A stretch of 64,000 nt of DNA. It comes from Blastocladiella emersonii ATCC 22665 (Eukaryota > Blastocladiomycota > Blastocladiomycetes > Blastocladiales > Blastocladiaceae). Below the pieces are notes generated by a model, which saw only the letters and a list, made by a program, of their open reading frames with translations, did not search any database and was not told the origin of the DNA. The translations under genes and the position numbers were made by a program. Positions within the stretch are counted from its first letter, which is position 1. The number at the start of each line of letters is the position of its first letter. This document shows, piece by piece, positions 10,282-20,880 of the stretch. The stretch lies in contig JANHCV010000008.1 of NCBI GenBank assembly GCA_025594325.1, positions 1,674,001-1,738,000 of the forward strand, written 5' to 3'.

Positions 10282-12474
10282 TCAGTGACCCAAGCTCATC
10301 AGAAGTGCAGGTGCAAGGCGCAAAGGCTCAGCTCTATGCCTGAACGTGGAATCCGGAGCGTACAGGAGTGTGGCCAAGTCACTCGAAGTTAGGATACCTT
10401 TGAGGGCACCGTCGGGAAGAGTACTGGTCAACGCCAACGGAACAGGAGCGAGACAGCGATATAGCTCCACGACCAGTCGCGGGTTTTTTAACCTGAGAGT
10501 GACCTGCAGCCAGCTGATTGAGCAAACGCGCCCGCCCAGATCGGCTATGAGCGGCGTGCAACAGGTGTTTGCGAGCTCCAAGTGGAGCGATTCGTCAACA
10601 AATTCCCGAATCGGATGCAAGAACGACTTGGTCAGCCGAGGTGCAGCTGTGCCATCGTGGCCTGCCGGGATAAGAGAAACCAGAGTATCAAATGCCATCA
10701 TCCAAAGGGTATGGTAACTTAGCGGGCAGTTGCGACAGGCCTTCAGAGGAGGAGCATTCTTCAGAACGCCGTGATGTTGGCTGGATAAGTGGGCAGCCAA
10801 CATCGCGCTGAGCAGTTGTGGTGCAGCGCCCGTGCTATGCACAATACCCAGTGCACGGTCACTCAATCCGGGAGATTGGAGTGTCAGCGCGCGAGTAACG
10901 AGATACGAAACAGCGTGAACAGGCGCAACGGACAGGAAGTAACTGCGATTGGATGTCGCAACCAGAGACCGGCACACGAGGAACAAATTGTTGTTTGGGG
11001 GTGTCTCCAGTTCCCAATCGATGAGTTTAAAAAGGGCAAGGAAGTAGTTGACCTCGCTGAGCTCGCAAAACGCCAAAGCAAGGCGGGACATCAGGTCCAC
11101 TGACGACGTTTTGACTGCGAGCTCAATGACACGCTGCTGTAAATGACCGATAGGATGATATCCGACAAGCACATTCTTGAACGCTACAAGTTCATGATGG
11201 TTATTGATCGTCCGCTTCTTTGACAAACTGGGAAGCGTACCCGTGACAAGGATCTCATCCCACGCGGGTGCGCCAACGATTTCCCGCACCTCGTCAAACG
11301 TCGCGTGTTTGTCTCTCCAGAGGGTTGACGGAACCGCAACCGCCCACTCGGATACCGTGAGAATGCCGTGCTCCCAAAGTGGTCCAAACGCGCCAAGGTC
11401 GACAGGGGGACGGTCTTTGAATATGTCGGCGATGTTGCGGCGAGCGGCGGCCACCCGCTCTGGGGTCATGGTAGCCATAATCTTGGTTGGGTGATTTGCG
11501 AGAAGCCGCGCGAGGATGGTAGGATCGCTAGCACGTACCGAGTTTATGAGCGGGCTTTCTTCTACGTCGATCGCCGTGTCTGCCCACCCGCGCGGGATGA
11601 GCCAATTCAGCGGACCAAAGGGGACGTCATCTTTGTCACAAGAACAACTATCCAAATAGTAGCTAAGCGTATAAAGAGTCGGATCAAGGGAGAGGAGCGA
11701 GGCAAGACTGGATTCGTCCATGCCGTACGAATTGCTAAGAAGCTTTAGCAGTAGCGGCCGCCACATCAAAAGGACGATAAACCCGAAGAACTCGGCAAGA
11801 CGCGGCTGTTGGGCAAGACTACGCTCTACTTGTACAAAGTTCTCTTCGCAAGCTTGATCGACAAAGTGCTCCAACCAGCACAAGTTGTGCCATTCGGACC
11901 AGCGAAGCCGCTGTTCCAGTAAGGCAGGGTTACGCTCGACAATACCAACGAGGCACGCACGAAATAGGTCAAACCGGCCTTCTCTGGCCGCATATGTCGC
12001 AATAAGAAGCACAGTTTCAAGCGGTTGGCGGAACGGAGATACACCGCTCTGGCGGTCCGCGTTGCGTGCTACGTGACCAAGCTCAAGTTCGCGACCCGAT
12101 GAGGAAGGCCGGCGGGCGATACGCCCAAGTGTCCATTCGAGCATGACCGCTAGGTGCGCGTCGTAAGCGTTCGTTACTTGCCCTGAGATGCCGCGTAGCG
12201 CGACAGGGAAAGCGCCGGGGTAGCTCAAGGGAGATGTTTTCGCGAGCCAATTGAAATGGTAGTCCCGTGCAAACTTGACAAGGTCACGAAACACCCAAAG
12301 CACCTTGAAGTGGGGGTCGCGGATGATCGAAGACAAGGCGCGCGAAGCAAGAGCGAGAACGAGCCGCGGCTCCGCCAGCGCTACGACGACGAGAAAAAGC
12401 TCGTGCGGCAAGTCGGCAAGCGTCGGCCGTGGGTTTTCGCCGAGCTCCTGAGTCGATTGCATCAAGTGTTTCAT
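10282..12474 (-). CDS. F-box-like protein of a local family, intact copy
   Basis: One open frame of 730 aa from the ATG at 12474 (MKHLMQSTQEL). An upstream extension to 12630 lacks support because the paralogue at 4841 starts close to the same place. Residues about 18-60 read LADLPHELFLVVVALAEPRL and continue into an F-box-like helical segment. The remainder is leucine-rich and helical with no catalytic motif. Sections match the broken copy at 3.5-4.8 kb (SPFRQPLETVLLIATYA, LRWSEWHNL, LNWLIPRGWADTAI, VSEWAVAVPSTL) and, more weakly, the fragment at 18.4-19.2 kb. This is therefore the reference copy of a family with at least three members here. A role as an SCF-type adaptor is possible but rests only on the N-terminal pattern. 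Confidence 0.7.
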   Translation of the reverse strand: MKHLMQSTQELGENPRPTLADLPHELFLVVVALAEPRLVLALASRALSSIIRDPHFKVLWVFRDLVKFARDYHFNWLAKTSPLSYPGAFPVALRGISGQVTNAYDAHLAVMLEWTLGRIARRPSSSGRELELGHVARNADRQSGVSPFRQPLETVLLIATYAAREGRFDLFRACLVGIVERNPALLEQRLRWSEWHNLCWLEHFVDQACEENFVQVERSLAQQPRLAEFFGFIVLLMWRPLLLKLLSNSYGMDESSLASLLSLDPTLYTLSYYLDSCSCDKDDVPFGPLNWLIPRGWADTAIDVEESPLINSVRASDPTILARLLANHPTKIMATMTPERVAAARRNIADIFKDRPPVDLGAFGPLWEHGILTVSEWAVAVPSTLWRDKHATFDEVREIVGAPAWDEILVTGTLPSLSKKRTINNHHELVAFKNVLVGYHPIGHLQQRVIELAVKTSSVDLMSRLALAFCELSEVNYFLALFKLIDWELETPPNNNLFLVCRSLVATSNRSYFLSVAPVHAVSYLVTRALTLQSPGLSDRALGIVHSTGAAPQLLSAMLAAHLSSQHHGVLKNAPPLKACRNCPLSYHTLWMMAFDTLVSLIPAGHDGTAAPRLTKSFLHPIREFVDESLHLELANTCCTPLIADLGGRVCSISWLQVTLRLKNPRLVVELYRCLAPVPLALTSTLPDGALKGILTSSDLATLLYAPDSTFRHRAEPLRLAPALLMSLGH

Positions 12475-12978
12475 GAAAGTGGTGTGTGTAGCAAGAGGCA
12501 GGGGGAGGGGGGAAGAAAGCTCAAGGACGCCACCGTGGCGCCACACGCGGCGGAGTGACCAACGCGAAGCGCGCGCTTCGCTCTCTGCTGGCCGGCTCCA
12601 CTCCACCGGCCCCTCCGCCTCTCCTCGCACTCACATGCTACCTCAAAGAAACCTCGACCCTTCTTGCTTGGGTTACTGGGTGTGTGCTTGGCTACATATC
12701 TCGCCCACAGGATCGTCGAGCCAACAGGGTGACGACAGTAGCTGCCTTCCTCCCAACCTGTAGATCCGTGCACCGCCTCAGCGTTCGACGCCCTGGTTCA
12801 CGGTCGTCCATTGATCGACGCATCGCTCGATCACGACTCCAGCTCCACGTTTGTTTTTTCGCGGCTCACGTTTTCTTTGCCTCCTCTCGAGTCGGATGAA
12901 CACACGGTGAAAGCATCCCGGGTTACCCGGAGTAAAAACAGGGCGAGATGGAGCCTGAGTGGTGGACCGCCACGAGTC

Positions 12979-13038
12979 GCGAGACGCGAGACGCGAGGAG
13001 GGAGGCGCGTCGATCAATCACGCCCGGGCCACGTGAGG
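12979..13038 (+). promoter_or_regulatory. Promoter module upstream of DUF4470 gene A
   Basis: GCGAGACGCGAGACGCGAGG is followed by GCGCGTCGATCAATCACG and then CCACGTGAGG, 81-140 bp upstream of the ATG at 13119. The parts match the compact modules of genes B-D but are spread over 60 bp. Confidence 0.45.
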
Positions 13039-13118
13039 AGCCTTCCCGCGCGTCAAGCCGATCGCCCTTTCTTCTCTCGTCGCGCTCTTCCTGTTGTCCT
13101 CTCGAGGATCGCACTACC

Positions 13119-16100
13119 ATGAAGCAGAAGAAAGGAAAGTCGTCCAAGGCTCACCGCAAGTCCGCCGGCGGCCTTGTTGCTGCCGCCAGCCACGGCGAGG
13201 ACCTGACGTCGGGCCCGCCCGCTGCGTCCTCAGTCCCCCTCGCACCGCCAACGCAGACAAGCGCGACTCTAGCGCTTGACGAGGACACGGACCCGTATCT
13301 TCCCTACGGCAAGTCGTTCCCGCGCGATCTGCTTCTGTACCACAACCCACGCGAGAGCAAGCACCTCGGCGTGCTCGTCTTCCAGTGCGGCGATCTGCGC
13401 GACGTGGCGCACACGGTCGGCGAGGCCGAGCGCAAGTACGGCACCGCGAACCTCGACTTTGTGCTGAGCGACACCCACTTTGAGGTTTTCGCACGCAACC
13501 TGCTCGTCCTGCGTGCCGTGGCGCAGACCAAGATTGCCGACCGCGAAGCTGTCTCGGCGCTCACTCGCCATGTCGGTCAGCTCACCTACTCCAACTACCT
13601 CGACCCGGCGACGCGCGCGTTCTGGGCCGAGCAGATGCGCGGGTGCCTCGCGACTGACTGGACCGCGCCCGACGCCCAGGTCCGCGTTCTCGACGACGCG
13701 ACACGACGCGGGGTGCGTGCCTGCTGGGAGTCGTGGCTCGCCGTCGATTGGTCGCCCGCCAAGTTTGACCAGGCCCGAACTGCTTTCTACGACACGGCGC
13801 GCGCCCGCAAGGGTGCTAGCACCGCGGCACACGCCAACTTTGCCGTGGCCAAAGTACTGCAGCGCTTGCGTAGCTTACATGCATGGAAGTGGGAGTACTG
13901 GTTGAAGCATCACGGCGAGCCTATTAACCTCGAGCTCGAACTGCGCTCAATCGCGACCGAGGGTAACTTCTTCCTCGATCGCAGCGGTGCCAGCAAGCCT
14001 ACGCCGCCCGTTGTGAACCCAACTATGCTTGTCACTGCGTACGCAGACTGCGAGCCTGGCTTGGTCCGCTTCTCTGCCCGCTTCGGCTTGACACCGCTCG
14101 ACGTTTTCCACATCGATCCATTCGAAGCTCTTCACATGTGCATGGAGCGCGAACTTGCCCAGTGGGTCAACACGCTTGTGGACGTGTTCGGGTCGGACGC
14201 CAGAACTGTGCCGCTTTCGGGATCGTATCCGCCCGTTGCGACTTGGTCGGAGCTCCCACACCCGCCTCGCGCGCAGTTCCGCTGCCGTCTCGCCGTGATC
14301 GGCGGGCACCCGACGTCGGTCATGGAGCAGCTTGTGGCGATGCAGACCGAGGGCCAGGACAGCTACACAGCCATCGAAACGGACCGCGTGCTCCCGCTGT
14401 GGTTCAACGCTGTGCAGGCGGGCACGATCATCGACACGTGCGGCATGCTTAACGTTCTCGTGCACGCGTCGCCGCTCTTGACCACAAACTGGGAGAATGA
14501 CCGGTCGCTTATTCTCACAGCAACTGAGCACATGGCGTCGATCGCTGAGACGCGCCGCGTGTTCCTCCGCCGTACCACGGGGCTTCCGTACCAGGTGATG
14601 CCGACGCTTCTGGGCATCAACTTGTATGACCGGCCGCACACCATTTATTGGGTGTCTCACACGACCCCGTTTGCATGGAGCCCCGAACAGGCTGCAATTG
14701 TTTCCAGTGGCGGTGCGGGTGGCCAACAGGAGTTTACTTTCTACAAGCTTGCCGCCCCGACCATCCCGATCGCGCTTCGCGAGTCTCCATTTCTCATTAA
14801 TACGCTCGTCCGGTGCGCCGAGCTGCTTCTCGGCCCCGACTCCGTTGCCATGGCCGGTCATCGCGGTTCGTTTCACTCTCATGGTGCGGCCAAGGTGGAA
14901 CCCAGTCTAACTTAAACGTAAAACGGTTGTGTAGCCGGCTCACACGCGTCGGCGGCGCTGCTCATCAAGCTGATCGGTTTCGCCATCGCCGCAAGCCGGC
15001 TCACGTGGACAGGCAGCGACGCGCTGCCGTTTGCGCCGTGGCCCGCGATGCCCGAGCTGTGGGACGCGCTGCGCGAGAGCAGGTTCCTCGCCCCGCACCT
15101 CGCCGGGCTTCAGGCACAGGCCATGCTGTACGGCTTTCCAATGAATCTCGCCGGCCGCAAGAAGGGCCTTGAGACGGACTTGTTCCGCGTCGAGGGCATC
15201 CTTGATCCTACTGTACTTAATGCTGCCCGCGCTGCCGCGCCGCTGTCGCTCGTAGTGCTCGAGATTGACCAGGGCGGGATTGTGCATCAGTTCCGCAGCC
15301 TCACCACCAAATTGGTTGACGACGGCACGAAGGTGCGCGTCACCACTTACGTTCCACGCTACGTCGTCGACTGCACTGCCGGCGGCGTTGAGCTGCGCGC
15401 GCGCATCCGCTTTTTGTGTGGGCTGCAGCAGTCGCTGCCCGCCGCCACAAAGTCAGCCCCGCTCTCGAATATTGTAACGGAGATGGTTTCCGTCAACTCG
15501 CGCGCGGGCGTTTACGCAGGCATCAGCTACTTCCCCAACGTCACGCGCTACAACCCCCCCTCCGCGTCGCTTTCATCCGTGCTCAGCCCCTGCCGTGACC
15601 TGGCTGTCATGTCCGCGACCGAGCACGAAACCGTTGTCAAACTTATCCTAGCTGTCCCGCGTGCTTACTTCAACCAATCATTCAAGGGTTCCGATTTCGC
15701 CAAGCGAGTGTTGGGCCAGGGTGCCCTCATGATTTCCTACGACCATGGCAGAAAGATACAGGCCATGCAGCTGCCAAGCGGGCCTGCATATCTCGAGGAC
15801 GTGAAGCCGCTTTCTGGTCGCCCGCATAACCGCGCGCTTATTGTAATTCACCGCAACCTCGCGCCTGCCGAGCCCCTTCTTGACTTTTTGCCGCTGACGC
15901 CCAACCTACCCGACTACTCGGACGCTTACTTGCCCGGCAAGCCCAAAACCACTGTCACGTCAGCCGAGATCGCGGCCCACTCCACACTGCAGATGCTGGC
16001 CCTTGTTGCCTACAAGCGCGAGTGCACGGTCAGAACACTCTCTGAACGTTCCTTGCCCATCACTTACTTTGCGCTGAATCTGTCAATCCAGCAGATATCC

Positions 16101-16727
16101 GCGTACATATCCATGTTCAAGGAGTGCTGGGAGGGCAAACGCGTCATCGAGCTGCTGGACGAGAAACCGGGCGCGTACATGGCCGTACTTCTGCTTCACC
16201 GCGTGTCCGTTATCCCACCCGTCGACACTTCACGCGGATACACTCCCGTGCTCGATTGCAGCTACATCGCGCACACAGGCGACCCGGGCATCCGTGTCGA
16301 CCCAGCCCTCGCTTCCCTGATGTCCCAGATTGCGGGCAAGATGTTGCGCGGCAGTAGCGACGACCGTGAGCTCGTGGCCCAGTTCCGCATGGACCTCGTG
16401 TGTCTGCTTGTCCTCATCGAGCATCTCCGGGTGGCCTCCAAGTCGGCACCATCTAAGGAGATACCCGACGACTGCGGCATCGAGTCCGCGTTCTTCGCGC
16501 GCCTTAAGCCCAAGCTTACGCGGTGCTCCATCATCCAGCCGTACCCGACGCAGGATAAGGACCAGAGCATGAACCCGGACAACGACATTCGCGATCACAA
16601 GCACTACAAGGCAGCCATTGCCGCGATGGCGACGATGGCGGGAGTCCGTAACCCACACGCGGCAACAAGTGCGCGCGCCTCGCGCGGCAGCAGTACCACG
16701 GACTCGCGGATCGTGGAGCTTGATTGA
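13119..16727 (+). CDS. DUF4470-domain protein, gene A
   Basis: Exon 1 is 13119-14856 and exon 2 is 14935-16727, giving 1176 aa. The 78-bp intron begins GTCATCG, an exception to the GTACG rule; its position and phase match genes C and D exactly. The N-terminus is basic (MKQKKGKSSKAHRK), suggesting nuclear localisation. Residues about 50-130 carry the DUF4470 pattern: DPYLPYGKSFPRDLL, VFQCGDLRDVAHTV, LDFVLSDTHFEVFARNLLVL. Further conserved blocks follow (WTAPDAQVRVLDD, FRCRLAVIGGHPTSVMEQL, DTCGMLNVLVHASPLL). After the intron come SRLTWTG, HQFRSLTTKL, TTYVPRYV and HRVSVIPPVD. The protein ends in RIVELD. DUF4470 is known from fungal proteins, often with MYND fingers; no MYND finger is present here. 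The biochemical function is unknown. Confidence 0.85.
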
Positions 16728-16912
16728 GTCCGCTCGTGTTTGAAGATCACGTCAATTGACAAACGTAGCATGTTTCATGGATATCACGCCCACGTGCGAA
16801 ACTTGTCGTCAGGCTGCTCAAATTGCGGGGATGAGCGGGATGACGGAATACATGCTGCAGATAGCACGCAGTAATCTGGCCAGAGAGCGGCAAGCTTAGG
16901 GACCGAAGGTTC

Positions 16913-16937
16913 GCGAGATGCGTCGAGATATCACGTC
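16913..16937 (+). promoter_or_regulatory. Promoter module upstream of DUF4470 gene B
   Basis: GCGAGATGCGTCGAGATATC followed by ACGTC, 109-132 bp upstream of the ATG at 17045. It is nearly identical to the module of gene C, although gene B itself is truncated. Confidence 0.55.
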
Positions 16938-17044
16938 TGGCTCGCGTGATGACGCGATCGACGTGTTGGTTTCCCACGCGACGCGTCGCGTAAGGTCGCC
17001 CTCCCTCTCCCTCTCTCGAATCCCCGTCAAGTATCTGCACTACC

Positions 17045-18538
17045 ATGAAGCACAATAAAAAGACTAGCCGCAAACGCGTCGCCAAGGCCGAGGCGACCAC
17101 GATTCCCGACTTCAAAGCCACGGGGACCAAGGAAACCGTGACGATGGACAACAGCTACTTTGCTCCCGTCGTCGAGCCGTCGTTGACCTGCACGACGCTC
17201 GCACTCGATGACACGACCGACCCTTACTTTCCCTATGGCGGCTCGCAGACTCGCGATCTCTTTCTCTTCCACAATCCTCGCTCGTTCGATCGACTTGATG
17301 CACTTGTCCTCGAGTGCGGTGACCTGCGCGACATTGCCCGCACGTACGATGCTGCCAAACGCAAGAACGGCCGGGCCGACCTCAACTTCGTGCTCAGCGA
17401 GTCGCACCCCGAGGTCCTCGCCCGGAATCTTCTCGTCCTGCACGCGATCGGCACTCCCACGGATGCCGCCATGCCTGATCTCACGCGGCACATTGACCAG
17501 CTCACGTACTCGCGCCTTCTCGAGCCCGACACTCGCGACTTTTGGCTTGGACAAATGCGCGCATGTCTGGAAGCGATTTGGACTGACGACGACGCTCGGG
17601 TTCGCCTTTTTGACGACAACACGCTGACTGCTATTCGACACTGCTGGACTTCGTGGCTCGCTTGCGATTGGACGCCTCAGCAGCTTGCTGCTGCGCACGG
17701 CGACCCGGCCGAGCTCCAGATGCTTTTGGATCATCTCGACAAGAAAAGACCCAAGCGCTCGTCCAAGAGTATCCGGAAGGTGACGCTTGCTAGCAATCCG
17801 ATCGTCAATTCCATTGTCAACGACGATGAGGCTTGCTTTTTCCTCAGCAACAAGGATTCGCGGATGAAGCTTGCCGTCAATCCTACCGTCCTTCTTGCTG
17901 GCCCGGACGGTACACTCTCATTCTCTGCCCCTGCTGGCCTGTCGCCGCTCAGCGTCATCTGCGTCAACGAAGACGATATCCGTGGGAGCCTGGACCGCAC
18001 CATCCGCGATTACGTCGCGACTCTCACCGAGGCATTCGGGCCTCGTTCCGACGCGATCCAGTCGCCCTTTTCATCCCGCATCGAGTTCATGGCCGGTCAC
18101 CCGCTCGCTGTCATGGAGAAGCTCGTCTCGTACAAGTTTCCCAGCGACCAGGTTCAGCCAGATCCAGAAGTACACCACCACCTGCTGCGCTTCAACGTGA
18201 TCGAGGCAGGCAACTTGATGGAGACGTGTGGACTTCTGAACCTGCTTACCCACGCGTCGCCGTTGCTTGCAGCCCATCAGGGTCACTGCCACTCGCTTGT
18301 CCGTTCGTGGACAGGCTACGTCAAGTCCGGTCCGAGGTCGCGGCTTGACCTTATTCGCCAGGCTACTGGGCTTCAGCTCGAGGCTTTCCCGACCCTGCTT
18401 GGTCTTGAGCAACAAACGGCGATGCCTGCGAGAACGTCGAGAAGCGTTGGCGAGACTGGTCGGAGCTCGTACGCCTCGGGATTCCGCCAATTGAGGCGCT
18501 TAGGGCGGCCGGGCAGGAGCGGGTCATGTAGCGATTAA
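17045..18538 (+). pseudogene. DUF4470 protein, gene B, 3'-truncated
   Basis: The frame starts with the basic leader MKHNKKTSRKRVAKAE. It carries the DUF4470 core (DPYFPYGGSQTRDLF, VLECGDLRDIARTYDAAKRK, LNFVLSESHPEVLARNLL) and continues colinear with genes A, C and D to FPTLLGLEQQ at about 18415. After that no family sequence remains and the frame runs into unrelated codons, ending at 18538. The final part of exon 1, the intron and the whole second exon are missing. The break coincides with a minus-strand F-box-family fragment, so a rearrangement removed the 3' half. The promoter is intact and a 497-aa product could still be made. I treat it as a truncated gene. Confidence 0.75.
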
Positions 18539-19181
18539 AGCAATGAGTCTGCATCGAGTTCCACACGTGCGGCGCGACGGGGGTGGTAAGCAGAGCAGGA
18601 GCGTTGGTGTGAAGCTCCTCGAGGAGGTGCTTGAGCAGCTTGAGGTCGCTGATGACCGTCAAGAAAATGCAAAGTATGAGAGCGAACGCGAGGGGCGACT
18701 GCGACGGGAGCGGGGGCAGTGGTCCGTCAAGCTTGGAATCCGGATCCGCGCCGATCGCCAGGTTGTCGAAGAGGGAGAGAAGTTCGTCATCCAGAGGCTG
18801 CAAGAGCTGCTCCGAGAGAGCCTCCGTCGAGATCCTAGGTGAGCACGCGCCAGCGACGCGCTGTGCGATCCGGGCGAGGTAGATGGGGGCGATGTGGTGA
18901 TAGTCGTAAAAGCCGATTGGCTCGTGTTCCAGTTCAAGCCGCTCCTTGTAGTTTTTCGCCCGGTACGAGGCAATAATTAAGCAGAGCGCGCGGTAGAACT
19001 GGTGCGCGGGGCTCGTGTTCAATCCGGGAAAGTGGTAGGCAAGCGAGGCATGCCGCCGCCGGCGACTAGCAAAGTTCCAACAAAGAGCGGCGTGCGAAAG
19101 AACTGCGCGGGTAGCCCAATGCATAACAACGGGAGTCTCTGCGGCCGCGGTGGCGAGCACGCGAGACGCGGCGGCAATCAT
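18425..19181 (-). pseudogene. F-box-family gene fragment
   Basis: A minus-strand frame reads from 19181 towards 18363. Patches such as SPLAFALILCIFLTV, LLKHLLEELHTNAPALL and HVWNSMQ resemble the middle of the intact F-box-like protein (PLETVLLIATYA, FRACLVGIVERNPALL, EWHNLCWL). There is no F-box start and no C-terminal part. One end abuts truncated gene B and the other a transposase tail, so it is a stranded segment. Homology is moderate; the family assignment is likely, exact limits uncertain. Confidence 0.5.
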
Positions 19182-19555
19182 GCGCCACGGTCGAGGCCCG
19201 CTGGCGCACGCTCAAGCACCACGCGCTTCCGCGCGGCTGCACGCGCAAGAAGTACAAGCACTACTACTTTGCCGAGCACTGGTTCCGACTGCAGCACCGC
19301 GGCGAGGACATTTTCTACGCCATCTGCAACGCGATCCGCGACCTTTGGGCGAACGGGCGTCCCGCTGATCCAGTCTTCCCCTTCCCGTTTGACGTTGCAG
19401 ACGGAGTTCCAGGAAACCCCGACCTCGCTGACGTCTCGCTCTCGGACGACGAGGACGAGGACCCGCTGCGGGCGCAAGATCGCGAGCTCTCGTACGACAG
19501 CGAGCCCGAGGCCGGTACAATCGAGATTGACAGCGATGAGGAATACCTGCCGTGA
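19178..19555 (+). mobile_element. 3' tail of an ISXO2/Merlin-like DDE transposase
   Basis: From 19184 to the stop at 19553 the frame reads TVEARWRTLKHHALPRGCTR, then KKYKHYYFAEHWFRL and HRGEDIFYAICNAIRDLW. The order, a threonine-valine-glutamate before WRTLK followed by a YxAEHWFR helix, resembles the C-terminal end of ISXO2/IS1595-type (Merlin) transposases (NT[VI]E..W..LK ... YLAE..WR). The protein ends in an acidic tail (IEIDSDEEYLP). The catalytic aspartates and the 5' part are missing. The call is based on pattern only; another DDE family is possible. Confidence 0.45.
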
Positions 19556-19952
19556 GTCTCTATTTTGTCTATATTTATTGTTTAATATCTGCTCTCTATT
19601 GATCCGCCTTTCTTACTGATCTCTTTTGCCGTTCATTAATTGTTTGGCGGTGGTGGGAACGCGGGACTTCAATTTAGTTCACTAAGCGGGGTGGATTTTT
19701 TTTGACGCGTTTTGACGCGTTCGGGAGTGACGTCATCGCTGGTGGGGACCGTTTACTGTCGAGCCTTTTCATGTTCCATTGTGCGCGAGTGCTCGTTGTC
19801 GGGAGCGAGCTCGCTCGGACGCGGGGGAGCCGTGTTGAGCTCGGAAAGCCACTTCTGAAGTGGCTGGGTCGGCGCTCGAACGACCTGTCAGGTCAGTCGG
19901 CCAACAGAACCCCGTTCTCGCTCTTCCCGTGCTGCCACGTCCCACACATCAC
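19556..19952. other. Intergenic stretch, AT-richer, no gene seen
   Basis: The sequence is locally AT-rich around 19560-19650 and contains a tandem TTTTGACGCG doublet near 19700. No coding or RNA signal is recognised. Confidence 0.4.
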
Positions 19953-20310
19953 ATGAAGCGAATGAAAAGGAACTCCCCGCAAACGTATCGCAACCAGCCA
20001 GGCATCCGAACCGTTCGAGCCGGTTCACGGCATCTATGCACCCACGCCGGCAGCTGACCCGGTCTCTGAGCCGTCGCTGACGTGTGCGATGCTTGATTCA
20101 AACGACATGGCCGACCTTTGACCTTTGTACCCTTATTGTCGGTCTTACGCGCGCAATCTCGTCTTTCACCACGATCTGACCTCGCCCGACCGATTTGACG
20201 CGCCTCTCTTCCAATGTGCCGACTTGAGCGACGTCACGCGCACCTTGGACGACGCTAAGCTTAAGGATCGCGCAAAGGAGACATGCGATCTCGCGCGCCA
20301 CTTTGGTTAG
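19953..20310 (+). pseudogene. Short DUF4470 relic
   Basis: The basic leader MKRMKRNSPQ at 19953 and, in shifted frames, EPSLTCAML and YPYCRSYARNLVFHHD, then LFQCADLSDVTRTLDDAKLK are recognisable counterparts of the first 110 residues of genes C and D. Frameshifts interrupt it at least twice and it ends at 20310. Nothing of the rest of the family is seen downstream. Confidence 0.7.
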
Positions 20311-20753
20311 CTTACGTTCCCGTTCCTTGTCGGGCCCGCCATCCGCGCAACCTTTGGACTGCTCGAGCGTGAATTGGACCAGCGAGGAAGCCCATACCGC
20401 GCGCTTGCTCAAGATGAACTGCGTGTCGTCCGTCGCTGCTGTTGTTCGCGTCGTTGATGATCCTGTAAAAAAATGCCGATTTCTGTCGTTTTTCTATTGT
20501 CGGAAATCCCTTCAAAGGCCCGTTAGCGCGATAGTTGCTGTTGCTCACAGCAAGACCTTCAATCGAAGCACTTGTGCGCGGAGCTCCGTCGCGTGTGGTT
20601 GGCTTGGCGGGATGCAGCGACGTCCGTCGGCAAGGGATGTCTGTCATCGACTGCTTCCGCCTGTCAGAGAATATCATAACGGGAGGGCGTGAAACTTGCA
20701 CTCGATAGGAAGTATCGGTTATATGTCTCGCAGCCGCCTCTTTGAACTGCCCT
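20311..20753. other. Intergenic stretch, no gene seen
   Basis: Short frames on both strands have no family resemblance. The stretch may include decayed remains of the DUF4470 relic but I could not align any. Confidence 0.35.
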
Positions 20754-20780
20754 GCGAGACGCGTCGGGATATCACGTGAG
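20754..20780 (+). promoter_or_regulatory. Promoter module upstream of DUF4470 gene C
   Basis: GCGAGACGCGTCGGGATATC then ACGTGAG, 101-127 bp upstream of the ATG at 20881. It contains an ACGCGT core and a CACGTG core. Confidence 0.6.
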
Positions 20781-20880
20781 GCCCATGTGACGGGTGGCGG
20801 CGATCGGCTCGAGTCCAAACACGGGTCCAAGGGCTCCGCTCGCTGCCTCTCTACGCCACGCCGTCGATGAACCCGCTGCC

